Shown here piece by piece: positions 34,270 to 45,184 of a stretch of 64,000 bases of DNA. This DNA is from Frankiales bacterium (lineage in GTDB: Bacteria; Actinomycetota; Actinomycetes; JAFAQI01). Both the position numbers and the translations under genes were made by a program. How positions within the stretch are numbered: the first letter of the stretch is position 1; every line of letters begins with the position of its first letter. Location of the stretch: assembly GCA_025980465.1 (NCBI GenBank), contig JAICXJ010000008.1, forward strand, positions 1 to 64,000. The letters run 5' to 3'. The notes under the pieces are model-generated. The model was not told the DNA's origin. It did no database searches and worked only from the letters and a program-made list of their open reading frames with translations.

Positions 34270-35376
34270 ATGACCACCCACGAGGTGACGTTGATTCCCG
34301 GCGACGGGACCGGACCGGAGCTCACCGAGGCGACCCGCCGGGTGCTCGAAGCGGCTGCCGCGACCAATGGTTCGTCATTCAACTGGGACCGCCAGGATGC
34401 CGGCGTCGACATCATGGAGACCGCCGGCACGCCGCTTCCCGAGGCCACGCTCGAGTCGGTTCGCCGTACCGGGCTCGCGATCAAGGGCCCCATCACCACG
34501 CCGATCGGCACCGGCTTCAGGTCGGTCAACGTCGCGCTGCGATACGAGCTCGATCTCTACGCCTGCATCCGCCCGTGCAAGACCTACGCCGGGATGCGGA
34601 CCCGGTTCGACAAGGTCGACGTCGTCATCGTCCGGGAGAACACCGAAGACCTGTACGCCGGGATCGAGTACGAGCACGACACTCCTGACGCGAACAAGGT
34701 CATCGAGTTCCTCAACCCGCTGCAGGACAAGAAGATCCGGGAGCACTCCGGCCTGTCGATCAAGCCGATCAGCGAGTTCGGCTCCGAGCGCATCATTCGG
34801 CACGCGTTCGACTACGCCCGCGCCAACGGCCGCACGCGGGTCCACTGCGTGACCAAGTCGAACATCATGAAGTTCACCGACGGGCTGTTCTTGTCGGTGT
34901 TTCGCGAAGTCGCGAAGGACTTCGCCGACATCGAGCCGTGGGAGAACCTCGTCGACGCGACCTGCATGGGGCTGATCCAGCGTCCCGAGGAGTGGGACGT
35001 GCTGGTGCTGCCCAATCTCTACGGCGACATCCTCTCCGACCTCACGGCGGGCATGGTCGGCGGTCTCGGCGTCGCGCCGGGGGCGAACATCGGCACCAAG
35101 GCCGCGGTCTTCGAGGCGACTCACGGCTCGGCGCCGAAGTACAAGGGCCAGAACAAGGTCAATCCGACCGCGATGATCCTCTCCGGCATGATGATGCTCC
35201 GCCACATCGAGGAGACGCAGGCGGCCGACAACCTCGAACGCGCCGTCTCCGAGGTCATCGAGGAAGGCAAGAGCGTCACCTACGACCTCAAGCCGCACCG
35301 CGACGACCCGACCGCTGTCGGTACCTCCCAGTACGCCGACGCGATCATCGAGAAACTGGAAGGAATGAAGTCGTAG
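34270..35376 (+). CDS. icd: Isocitrate dehydrogenase
   Basis: A 368-residue decarboxylating dehydrogenase of the isocitrate/isopropylmalate family. Substrate residues match E. coli Icd in spacing: Ser85, Asn87, Arg91 and Arg101 (in FRSVNVALRYELDLYACIRP). The catalytic region TKSNIMKFTDG and metal-binding NLYGDILSDL follow. In the cofactor loop, APKYKGQNKV gives Lys290, Tyr291 and Val297, which equal the NADP-selecting residues of E. coli, but the later Arg395 position is Pro342. NADP is therefore likely but not certain. AGGAGAG precedes ATG 34270. mdh follows after 2 bases. Confidence 0.92.
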   Translation: MTTHEVTLIPGDGTGPELTEATRRVLEAAAATNGSSFNWDRQDAGVDIMETAGTPLPEATLESVRRTGLAIKGPITTPIGTGFRSVNVALRYELDLYACIRPCKTYAGMRTRFDKVDVVIVRENTEDLYAGIEYEHDTPDANKVIEFLNPLQDKKIREHSGLSIKPISEFGSERIIRHAFDYARANGRTRVHCVTKSNIMKFTDGLFLSVFREVAKDFADIEPWENLVDATCMGLIQRPEEWDVLVLPNLYGDILSDLTAGMVGGLGVAPGANIGTKAAVFEATHGSAPKYKGQNKVNPTAMILSGMMMLRHIEETQAADNLERAVSEVIEEGKSVTYDLKPHRDDPTAVGTSQYADAIIEKLEGMKS

Positions 35377-35378
35377 TT

Positions 35379-36338
35379 ATGGCAGGCACAGGCAAGAAGG
35401 TCACTGTTGTTGGCGCCGGCTTCTACGGGTCGACCACCGCCCAGCGACTGGCCGAGTACGACGTCTTCGACACCGTTGTCCTCACCGACATCATCGAAGG
35501 CAAGCCGGAGGGTTTGGCACTCGACCTCAACCAGTCGCGACCGATTGAAGGATTCGAGACCAAGGTCGTCGGGGTCACCACCGGTACCGACGGGTCTGGG
35601 TACGAAGCAACCGCCGGATCCGACATCGTCGTGATCACTGCGGGGTTGCCCCGCAAGCCGGGCATGAGCCGGATGGACCTGATCGAGACCAACGCCAAGA
35701 TCGTGCGCTCGGTTGCCGAGCAGGTCGCCAAGCACTCGCCGGACGCTGTTGTCATCGTCGTGTCGAACCCGCTCGACGAGATGACCGCGCTGACGGCGAT
35801 GGCCACCGGCTTCGACAAGAAGAAGGTCATCGGCCAGGCGGGCATGCTCGACACTGCGCGGTTCACCAACAACGTCGCTGAGGCGGCGAACGTGCCGGTC
35901 TCATCAGTGACCACGCTGACCCTCGGATCGCACGGCGACACGATGGTGCCGGTGCCGAGCGCGTGCTCGGTCGAGGGCAAGCCGCTGTCGGACGTCCTCG
36001 ACCAGGCCAAGATCGACGAGCTCGTCGACCGCACCCGTAACGGCGGCGCCGAGGTCGTCGCGCTGCTCAAAACCGGGTCCGCCTACTACGCACCCTCGGC
36101 CGCGGCCGCCCGGATGGCGAAGGCCGTCGCGCAGGACAGCGGTGCGGTCATGCCGGTCTGCACCTGGGTTGACGGTGAGTACGGAATCGCGGGCGTCTAC
36201 CTCGGGGTGGAGGCGGAGATCGGCGCGGGTGGCGTCCGCAGGGTCGTCGAGCGCGATCTCAGTGACTCCGAGCTGACCGGTCTCAAAGCGGCCGCAGCGG
36301 CGGTCCGCGCCAAGCAGGCCGACGTCGCTGACCTTTAG
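35379..36338 (+). CDS. mdh: Malate dehydrogenase (LDH-like type)
   Basis: A 319-residue NAD-dependent dehydrogenase of the lactate/malate family, converting malate to oxaloacetate. VTVVGAGFYGSTTAQRLAE is the Rossmann nucleotide-binding motif, with Asp after the second strand (LTDIIEGKPEG). ITAGLPRKPGMSRMDL contains the mobile loop with the two Arg residues that favour malate over lactate. VVSNPLDEMTA and GSHGDTMVPVP with the catalytic His follow. ATG 35379 lies 2 bases after the icd stop, with GGAAGGA upstream, so icd and mdh form a TCA-cycle operon. Confidence 0.96.
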   Translation: MAGTGKKVTVVGAGFYGSTTAQRLAEYDVFDTVVLTDIIEGKPEGLALDLNQSRPIEGFETKVVGVTTGTDGSGYEATAGSDIVVITAGLPRKPGMSRMDLIETNAKIVRSVAEQVAKHSPDAVVIVVSNPLDEMTALTAMATGFDKKKVIGQAGMLDTARFTNNVAEAANVPVSSVTTLTLGSHGDTMVPVPSACSVEGKPLSDVLDQAKIDELVDRTRNGGAEVVALLKTGSAYYAPSAAAARMAKAVAQDSGAVMPVCTWVDGEYGIAGVYLGVEAEIGAGGVRRVVERDLSDSELTGLKAAAAAVRAKQADVADL

Positions 36339-36416
36339 CCTCTCGTCCGGGCAGAATTGCGCTGTGTCTAACGGCGGGTGGGGGACAGTTGTGCCGACCG
36401 GCCGGCAGAGCCTGAC

Positions 36417-39387
<2,971 letters not shown>

Positions 39388-39416
39388 GCGCGCGCGACGG
39401 ATATAGGTCGAGCGAG

Positions 39417-40280
39417 ATGGTGGATCTTTCCGCGATCAGGGAGCGGCTCGACACTGAGCAGCGCGATCGGCCCTGGCTGGCGTTCCCTGTTGCAGTGCTC
39501 AAGAAGTTCAGTGAAGACTCGTCGAGCAACCTTGCCGTCGTCATCACCTACTACGCGTTCTTCTCGATCTTCCCGCTCCTGCTCGCGTTCGCCTCGGTCC
39601 TCGGCTTCGTACTGGCCGGCCACGCGGCCTGGCAGACGAGCATTGAAAAGTCGACGCTGAAGAACCTGCCGTTGATCAAGGGCTCGCCGCTTCCTCACAA
39701 CGGCAGCATCTTCGTCGTCATTGTCGGCACGATCCTGGCGCTGTACAGCGGGCTCGGCGTGGTCAAGGCCGCCCAGCGTGCCTGGGACACCGTGTACTGC
39801 GTGTCCCGCGATGACGAGCCGAACTTCCTGATCAAGAATTTGCGCGCTCTGCGGCTGGTCATCTTCGGCGGACTCGGTCTGATCATCACGACCGGCGTAG
39901 CCGGCGTCGTCTCGAGCGGGAAGGCCTTGCAGATCAACGTGGGTTGGGGGCTCACAATCGCCGGCATTGCGGTGTCGGCACTTCTCAACACCGTCTTGTT
40001 CGTGTTCATTTTTCGCTGGCTCACGGTGCGACGATTGGCGCTGCGTGACGTCCTGCCCGGCGCGGCGTTCGCCGCATTCGTGCTTGCGGTGCTTCAGGCC
40101 GTCTCGACCGCGTTGATCACGCACAAGCTCCAGCACACGAAGGCGACCTACGGTGACTTCGGCACGGTCATCGTGCTGCTGTCGTGGTTCTACCTACAGG
40201 CACAGGTGTTGCTGCTGGCCGCCCAGGTGAACGTGGTCAAGCAGGATCGACTGTGGCCAAGATCGTTGGCCGAGGAATAG
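39417..40280 (+). CDS. YihY/BrkB-family membrane protein
   Basis: A 287-residue protein with about six membrane helices in the YihY/virulence factor BrkB pattern. VVITYYAFFSIFPLLLAFASVLGF, AAQRAWDTVYCV and GTVIVLLSWFYLQAQVLLLAAQVN are family hallmarks. It was once misannotated as ribonuclease BN. Its real role is unknown; transport is suspected. ATG 39417 is chosen over the upstream GTG 39381 since GAGCGAG precedes it closely. Convergent with the cold-shock gene. Confidence 0.9.
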   Translation: MVDLSAIRERLDTEQRDRPWLAFPVAVLKKFSEDSSSNLAVVITYYAFFSIFPLLLAFASVLGFVLAGHAAWQTSIEKSTLKNLPLIKGSPLPHNGSIFVVIVGTILALYSGLGVVKAAQRAWDTVYCVSRDDEPNFLIKNLRALRLVIFGGLGLIITTGVAGVVSSGKALQINVGWGLTIAGIAVSALLNTVLFVFIFRWLTVRRLALRDVLPGAAFAAFVLAVLQAVSTALITHKLQHTKATYGDFGTVIVLLSWFYLQAQVLLLAAQVNVVKQDRLWPRSLAEE

Positions 40281-40295
40281 CCGATTCTCGGTGGG

Positions 40296-40496
40296 CTAGA
40301 CGGCGTGGACCTTGTCCGCCTGCGGGCCCTTCTGTCCCTGGGTCACTTCGAATTCGACCCGCTGGCCCTCCTCGAGGGTCTTGTAGCCGTCCATCTCGAT
40401 GGCGCTGTAGTGAACGAAGACGTCACTACCGCCGTCCACGGCAATGAAGCCGTAGCCCTTCTCACCGTTGAACCACTTGACCGTGCCTTGTGCCAC
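40296..40496 (-). CDS. Cold-shock protein (CspA family)
   Basis: A 66-residue single cold-shock domain that binds single-stranded RNA and DNA and acts as an RNA chaperone. RNP1 is KGYGFI (about residues 14-19) and RNP2 is VFVHYSAI (about 26-33). GTG 40496 gives the standard N-terminus MAQGTVKWF; an upstream in-frame extension would add low-quality sequence. It has a leader of roughly 160 bases before the next gene's end, which fits the regulated leaders of csp genes. Confidence 0.95.
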   Translation of the reverse strand: MAQGTVKWFNGEKGYGFIAVDGGSDVFVHYSAIEMDGYKTLEEGQRVEFEVTQGQKGPQADKVHAV

Positions 40497-40662
40497 AACT
40501 AACCCCAGGTTGCTCGATCCTCGCCCTGCCACCCTGGCCGGCTCGCCTGCGCCGGGGCGGAGCAGGTTGGCGAGGACAATACACGGCAACCCGGGCGAGC
40601 GATAGGTACTGAACCGAAGATCGTTTGAAGAAAGTTCTGCGCCACGCTGAGGCCGCGCCCGC
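40497..40662 (-). promoter_or_regulatory. Long 5' region of the cold-shock gene
   Basis: The 166 bases between the carboxypeptidase stop and the csp start hold the csp promoter and probable leader. GGGG in the last 15 bases before GTG is the only Shine-Dalgarno-like sequence. An A/T-rich patch around 40610-40640 (TTTGAAGAAAG on the plus strand) is the likeliest promoter area. I cannot define exact -35 and -10 boxes. Confidence 0.35.
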
Positions 40663-41829
40663 TCAGATCGGTGGCAGCCGCAGTCGGGGCTTGTAGCGGC
40701 GGGGACGGATTCGGTGGACGGCCGTGGACGTGGCCGCGATCACAGTAATCGCGATGATGATCAGATCGATGCGTGAGAGCCGGTGGCCGCTGCTGTGGAC
40801 CGACGCGGTGGTGGTGTGCGCGACGGGCGTCGGAACGCCGGTTGCGGACTGTGGTGGCAACGGGTTGACCAGAGTGCCGACCGGCGTGACCTTGCCGTTC
40901 GCCTGGAAGCCCCAGGTCAGCAACTTCGCCGCCATCGGCCACCAGATCGGGTAGGCGTGCATCAGCGTCACGAGGATGGTTTGACCGTGCCGGGTCGCGA
41001 CGCCGACGTACGTCGCTCCGGCGGCGACCGTGTAGCCGTTCTTCCCGCCGGCATCGCCGCGGTAGGTCGTGAGGAGGTTGTTGTGCGTGTAGATCATGAA
41101 GTGCTTGTGATGAGGCGCCGGCACCTGGTTGCGCACCGTTGTCACATAGCGCCGGAACGCCGGACTCTGCCAGGCCGCCCTCGCAATCAGCGCCAGGTCA
41201 TAGGCGGAGGTGTGTTCGGTCGGCCCGTCCAGTCCGCTGGGCGTGTCAGCGGTCGTGTCGTTGGCCTGCAACTCGTGTGCCGTCGCGTTCATCTGAAGGA
41301 CCGTTCGCCTGATGCCGCCGTTTGCTTCGGCGAGCGCATCCGCAGCGTCGTTCGCGCTGTCGACGAGCATGCAGGTGAACAGTTCCTTGATCGAGTACTT
41401 CATGCCCGGTACCAACCCGGCCCGGGTTCCGTCGACGGAGGCGTCGGTTGGGGTGGCGGCAAACCTTGCGTTCGGATCGAGCCGCGGCAACAGTGTGAGC
41501 GCGGTCAGCACCTTCAACGTGCTGGCCGGGAGAAATCGAGCATGTGGCGCCTTCGCCGCGAGGACCTGTCCCGTGGTCAGGTTCGCCACCAGCCACGAGG
41601 CGGCAGGTAGCTGCGACGCGGGCGGAAGGGCGGGCGCTCCGAATAGTGGCTGCACCACGACGCCGCTGCCACCCAGCAACGGTCCGCCGACTGCGGCGCT
41701 CGAATCACGGGATGGCGAACTCGCGGCAGCGCCAGAGGCGGCGCTGACGGCGATGAGACAGCCTGCGGTCAGGGCCGCGGCGAGGCGACGAGCCATCCGA
41801 AACACCGTACCGGTGCGCTTCGCGATCAT
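40663..41829 (-). CDS. D-alanyl-D-alanine carboxypeptidase (S11, DacB-like)
   Basis: A 388-residue exported low-molecular-weight PBP that trims the terminal D-Ala from peptidoglycan stem peptides. A signal peptide (about 12-37) is followed by the S11 domain with SxxK at Ser103-Lys106 ([12 protein letters not shown]) and SxN at Ser158-Asn160 ([11 protein letters not shown]). The third motif is Lys263-Asn-Gly (GGKNGYT), a variation on KTG. The C-terminus has a Pro/Thr-rich linker, one membrane helix ([15 protein letters not shown]) and a basic tail, so it is membrane-tethered. ATG 41829 or 41796 may be the start. Divergent from the YbdK-type gene. Confidence 0.92.
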   Translation of the reverse strand: MIAKRTGTVFRMARRLAAALTAGCLIAVSAASGAAASSPSRDSSAAVGGPLLGGSGVVVQPLFGAPALPPASQLPAASWLVANLTTGQVLAAKAPHARFLPASTLKVLTALTLLPRLDPNARFAATPTDASVDGTRAGLVPGMKYSIKELFTCMLVDSANDAADALAEANGGIRRTVLQMNATAHELQANDTTADTPSGLDGPTEHTSAYDLALIARAAWQSPAFRRYVTTVRNQVPAPHHKHFMIYTHNNLLTTYRGDAGGKNGYTVAAGATYVGVATRHGQTILVTLMHAYPIWWPMAAKLLTWGFQANGKVTPVGTLVNPLPPQSATGVPTPVAHTTTASVHSSGHRLSRIDLIIIAITVIAATSTAVHRIRPRRYKPRLRLPPI

Positions 41830-41934
41830 GGCGGCCCCGGTGCCATATTTCGGTGCCGCGTCGGGAACAACTCTCTGGTCTGAGTAGCCGGACCCGTCCT
41901 CACGCTTGGTGGTTCGCCCAGTTGAGGGCCAGAG

Positions 41935-43101
41935 ATGGAATGTGGTGTCGTAACGCCCGTGGAGATCGAGTTCACCTCCTCACCCCGCTCGAGTCTCGGA
42001 GTCGAGTGGGAGCTCGAGCTGATCGACCTCGAGAGCCGGGAACTCGCCAGCGCCTCGACCGAGATCCTCGACGAGCTAGGCGGGGGCCGCGAACACCCGA
42101 AGGCGAAGCACGAGCTGCTCGAGTCCTGCATCGAAGTCATCACCGGTGTGTGCTCGACCGTCGACGAGGCGCTGGGCGACCTCGGCAGCACGGTGACCGA
42201 GGTTGCCGACGCTGCGGGGCAGCGTGGCCTCGGGCTGATGTGCTCCGGTACCCACCCAATCACGGACTGGACCACGCAGCAGATCAGCCCCAACCCGCGC
42301 TATCTGAAGCTCGTCGAGGACATGCAGTGGCTCGCACGCCGAATGCAGATCTTCGGCGTTCATGTCCACGTCGGCGTCCGGTCTCCGCAGAAGGTCATTC
42401 CGATCGTCAACGCCTTGACCGGCTACATCCCGCACTTCCTCGCGCTGTCGGCGTCGTCGCCGTACTGGGTCGGGACCGACACCGGACTGGCCTCGGTGCG
42501 GAGCAAGGTGTTCGAGGGCCTGCCAACGGCCGGGTTGCCGTATCAGCTGTCGGGCTGGGATGACTTCGAGCACTTCATGGCGACGCTGATCTCAGCTCAG
42601 ACGATCAGCTCCGTGCGCGAGGTCTGGTGGGACGTTCGACCGCATCCGCGGTTCGGCACCGTCGAGCTTCGGATCTGCGACGGGCTGCCGACGCTGTACG
42701 AGATCTCGTGGGCGGCCGCTCTGTCGCAGTGTCTGGTTGAAATGCTGAACGGACAGCTCGACCGGGGTTACACCCTTCCGGTGCCGAAAGGCTGGACGAT
42801 CCGGGAGAACAAGTGGCGCGCCGCCCGATACGGCGTTGATGCCTCACTGATCGTCGACGACGAGGGCTCAACGCGGCCGCTGCGCGATCTCATCGTCGAG
42901 TTGATCGATGAGCTGGTCCCGATCGCCGAACGGCTGGGTTGTACGAAGGAGCTGCTGCGCGCGAAGCGCATCCTCGAGGTCGGGCCCAGCTACGAGCGGC
43001 AGCGCGCCGCCGCCGCCGAGGCCGACGGCGATCTCACCGCGGTCGTCGACGGCCTGCTCGCCGAGATGCGGAACGATGCCCCCATGGGTTTGAGTCTGTG
43101 A
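41935..43101 (+). CDS. YbdK-type carboxylate-amine ligase (GCS2 family)
   Basis: A 388-residue protein of the GCS2/YbdK family, related to glutamate-cysteine ligase. Features include LGVEWELELIDLESREL (metal and ATP site), ELLESCIEVITGVC, GVHVHVGV with the metal-binding His, and FGTVELRICDGLPTL. Family members have weak gamma-glutamylcysteine ligase activity, and actinobacterial relatives include EgtA of ergothioneine synthesis, but no ergothioneine genes are adjacent. GTG of the following M20 gene overlaps its stop by 4 bases. Confidence 0.9.
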   Translation: MECGVVTPVEIEFTSSPRSSLGVEWELELIDLESRELASASTEILDELGGGREHPKAKHELLESCIEVITGVCSTVDEALGDLGSTVTEVADAAGQRGLGLMCSGTHPITDWTTQQISPNPRYLKLVEDMQWLARRMQIFGVHVHVGVRSPQKVIPIVNALTGYIPHFLALSASSPYWVGTDTGLASVRSKVFEGLPTAGLPYQLSGWDDFEHFMATLISAQTISSVREVWWDVRPHPRFGTVELRICDGLPTLYEISWAAALSQCLVEMLNGQLDRGYTLPVPKGWTIRENKWRAARYGVDASLIVDDEGSTRPLRDLIVELIDELVPIAERLGCTKELLRAKRILEVGPSYERQRAAAAEADGDLTAVVDGLLAEMRNDAPMGLSL

Positions 43102-44258
43102 GCGCTGTCGAGTTCCTGGCCGATCACGCGGAGCGCCTCGTCGAGGTACGCCGCGACCTGCACGCGCACCCGGAGCTCGGCCGAGCGGAACATCGCACCA
43201 CCGAACTCATCGCCGACGCACTCAGTCACGTCGGCCTGTCGCCCCAGGTCCTCCCCGGCGGCACCGGTCTGGTCTGTGACGTTGGGCCGGCGAGCCCGAA
43301 ACTCGCGCTGCGTGCCGACATCGATGCGCTGCCCATCCCCGACACCAAGGACGCCAGCTACCGGTCCACGGTCGACGGTGTGGCTCATGCCTGTGGCCAC
43401 GACGTTCACACCACCGTCGTCCTAGGGACTGGGCTTGCGCTGGCGCGGCTGGCCGCTCACGGTGAGCTCGATCACGGGGTGCGGCTGGTGTTTCAACCCG
43501 CCGAGGAACTCATCCCCGGCGGCGCGCTCGACGTGATCAAAGCCGGCGCGTTGACCGGGATCCACCGAATGTTCGCGCTGCACTGCGATCCGTCGGTCGA
43601 CGTCGGAACAGTCGGGCTGCGGACCGGACCGATAACCGCAGCGAGTGACCGGGTCGAGATCGAGGTCACCGGGCCAGGTGGCCACACTGCACGCCCCCAT
43701 CTCTCAGTCGATCTGGTCGGCGCGATGGGTGCGCTGGCGACCCAGCTCCCCGCCCTGCTCAGCCGGCGGACCGATCCGCGCGCCGGGACGACGCTGGTAT
43801 GGGGTCAGATCGCGTCCGGGACGGCGGCCAACGTGATCCCGCGTCACGGCGTACTTCGCGGGACGTTGCGGACGCTTTCCCGCGCCGACTGGGACACCCT
43901 GCCGCTGCTGGTTGAGGAGCTCACGAGCGCCATCGCGGCCTCGTACGGCGTGGGTGTGACGGTGTCCCATGTCCGGGGCACCCCGCCGGTCGTCAACGAC
44001 GGCGAGAGCATCGCGATGGTGGAGACCGCCGTCACCGACCACGTGTCGGAGGCTGTCGTCCGCGAGACCGCCCAGAGCCTCGGTGGTGAGGACTTCGGCT
44101 GGTACCTCGAGCAGGTGCCCGGCGCGCTCGCCCGGCTCGGCGTCCGCACGCCGGGGGCGAAGGTGACGATGGACCTGCACCAGTCGGGCTTCGACGTTGA
44201 TGAACGTTGCATCGGCGTGGGCGTGCGCCTGCTGACCGGAATCGCCGTCGCCGGCTAG
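43098..44258 (+). CDS. M20-family amidohydrolase
   Basis: A 386-residue M20D metallo-amidohydrolase like the mycobacterial AmiA1/AmiB1 and IAA-amino acid hydrolases. Metal-binding segments are HAHPELGRAEHRT, ACGHDVHTT, FQPAEELIPGG and the final GGEDFGWYL. The dimerisation lid includes GPGGHTARPHLSVD. Such enzymes remove acyl or amino-acid groups from amide substrates. GTG 43098 overlaps the YbdK-like gene, so the two are cotranscribed and may act on related gamma-glutamyl or acyl-amino compounds. This is inferred. Confidence 0.92.
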   Translation: MSAVEFLADHAERLVEVRRDLHAHPELGRAEHRTTELIADALSHVGLSPQVLPGGTGLVCDVGPASPKLALRADIDALPIPDTKDASYRSTVDGVAHACGHDVHTTVVLGTGLALARLAAHGELDHGVRLVFQPAEELIPGGALDVIKAGALTGIHRMFALHCDPSVDVGTVGLRTGPITAASDRVEIEVTGPGGHTARPHLSVDLVGAMGALATQLPALLSRRTDPRAGTTLVWGQIASGTAANVIPRHGVLRGTLRTLSRADWDTLPLLVEELTSAIAASYGVGVTVSHVRGTPPVVNDGESIAMVETAVTDHVSEAVVRETAQSLGGEDFGWYLEQVPGALARLGVRTPGAKVTMDLHQSGFDVDERCIGVGVRLLTGIAVAG

Positions 44259-44275
44259 TACCTGCTCCTTGCCGC

Positions 44276-44683
44276 TCACCAGTACTTGTGGCCGCGCAGG
44301 ATCACCCAGCCGCTCTCGTGCCCGCCGGTGGACTGGTGCACGTAGTCGATATTGGGATGCCCCGGATCTGGGTTGAACTCGCCATGCACCTGCACCACGT
44401 CGCCGACAGCCACCGGCACCCGAGGGGCTAGCGAGAGGTTGTAGTCGATCTCGACCGGATGACCCAACACAGTGACGACGAAGTACTCGTGTGGGCCGGT
44501 CGGTCCGCTGTAGTCGTTCTCCAGCCTTGAAACGACACCGCGAATGGTGACCTCGGCGGCATGGCCGGTCTGAAGATCGTGAAGGAACCGAGGATTGTTC
44601 ACCTGTGCGGAGGCGCACCCCGCCAGAGCAACGGTCAGGGCGCCGATAGCGATCAACCTTGGTCGGAAATGCAGCGACGCCAC
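44276..44683 (-). CDS. DUF3465 lipoprotein
   Basis: A 135-residue lipoprotein with a lipobox LAGC (Cys23) after a hydrophobic segment. The mature part matches DUF3465: GVVSRLENDYSGPTGPHEYF, VTVLGHPVEIDYNLSLAPRV, GDVVQVHGEF and the terminal HESGWVILRGHKYW. It probably forms an OB-like barrel of unknown function at the outer face of the membrane. GTG 44683 begins immediately after the TAG of the gamma-glutamylcyclotransferase gene, so the two form a unit. Confidence 0.82.
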   Translation of the reverse strand: MASLHFRPRLIAIGALTVALAGCASAQVNNPRFLHDLQTGHAAEVTIRGVVSRLENDYSGPTGPHEYFVVTVLGHPVEIDYNLSLAPRVPVAVGDVVQVHGEFNPDPGHPNIDYVHQSTGGHESGWVILRGHKYW

Positions 44684-45136
44684 CTACTCGCCGAACGCTC
44701 GGCACGGCCGGACTCGCAGCTCGGCAACGTAGTCATCGGGCGCACCGGCCCGCTCGGCGGCGTCTGCCATCACCCCGAGGTAGCGCGCCGATGGAAGACC
44801 GCCTTCGTAGCCGTCCAGCACGTACAGCCAGGACAACACGACGCCGTCGAGGGTCTGCACCCGCACCGTGATCTTGTTGTAGAGGCCGGTCGTCGCGAAC
44901 TCGATCTCGTCGAGCGTGGACTCGTCGTACGACGAGACCTCGTAGAGCATCACGAACACCCGGGAGCCGGGGTCCTCGACGACGGTCGCCAACGAGCCCT
45001 CCCACCCGAGCTCCTCGCCGCCGAAGGTCAGGCGCCAGCCTTCGAGCCATCCCGGGCCACGGCATGGCGAGTACGGGCATCGCCCGAGCATCTGCTCCGG
45101 GTCGAGGTTCGACCCGTACGCCGCATACACCGCCAC
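44684..45136 (-). CDS. Gamma-glutamylcyclotransferase-like protein
   Basis: A 150-residue AIG2/GGCT-fold protein. The nucleotide- or substrate-binding start VYAAYGSNLDPEQM is followed by GWRLTFGGEELGWEGS and VVEDPGSRVFVMLYEVSSYDE with a central acidic residue typical of the catalytic Glu. Family members cyclise gamma-glutamyl peptides to 5-oxoproline. The nearby YbdK-like ligase and M20 hydrolase suggest related gamma-glutamyl metabolism, but this is inferred. GTG 45136 begins at the family N-terminus, with an alternative GTG at 45130. Divergent from the lpdA gene. Confidence 0.87.
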   Translation of the reverse strand: MAVYAAYGSNLDPEQMLGRCPYSPCRGPGWLEGWRLTFGGEELGWEGSLATVVEDPGSRVFVMLYEVSSYDESTLDEIEFATTGLYNKITVRVQTLDGVVLSWLYVLDGYEGGLPSARYLGVMADAAERAGAPDDYVAELRVRPCRAFGE

Positions 45137-45184
45137 GGCCCTGAAGCGTATGAGGTGAGCCTCTGACGGGGAGACAATGACACC

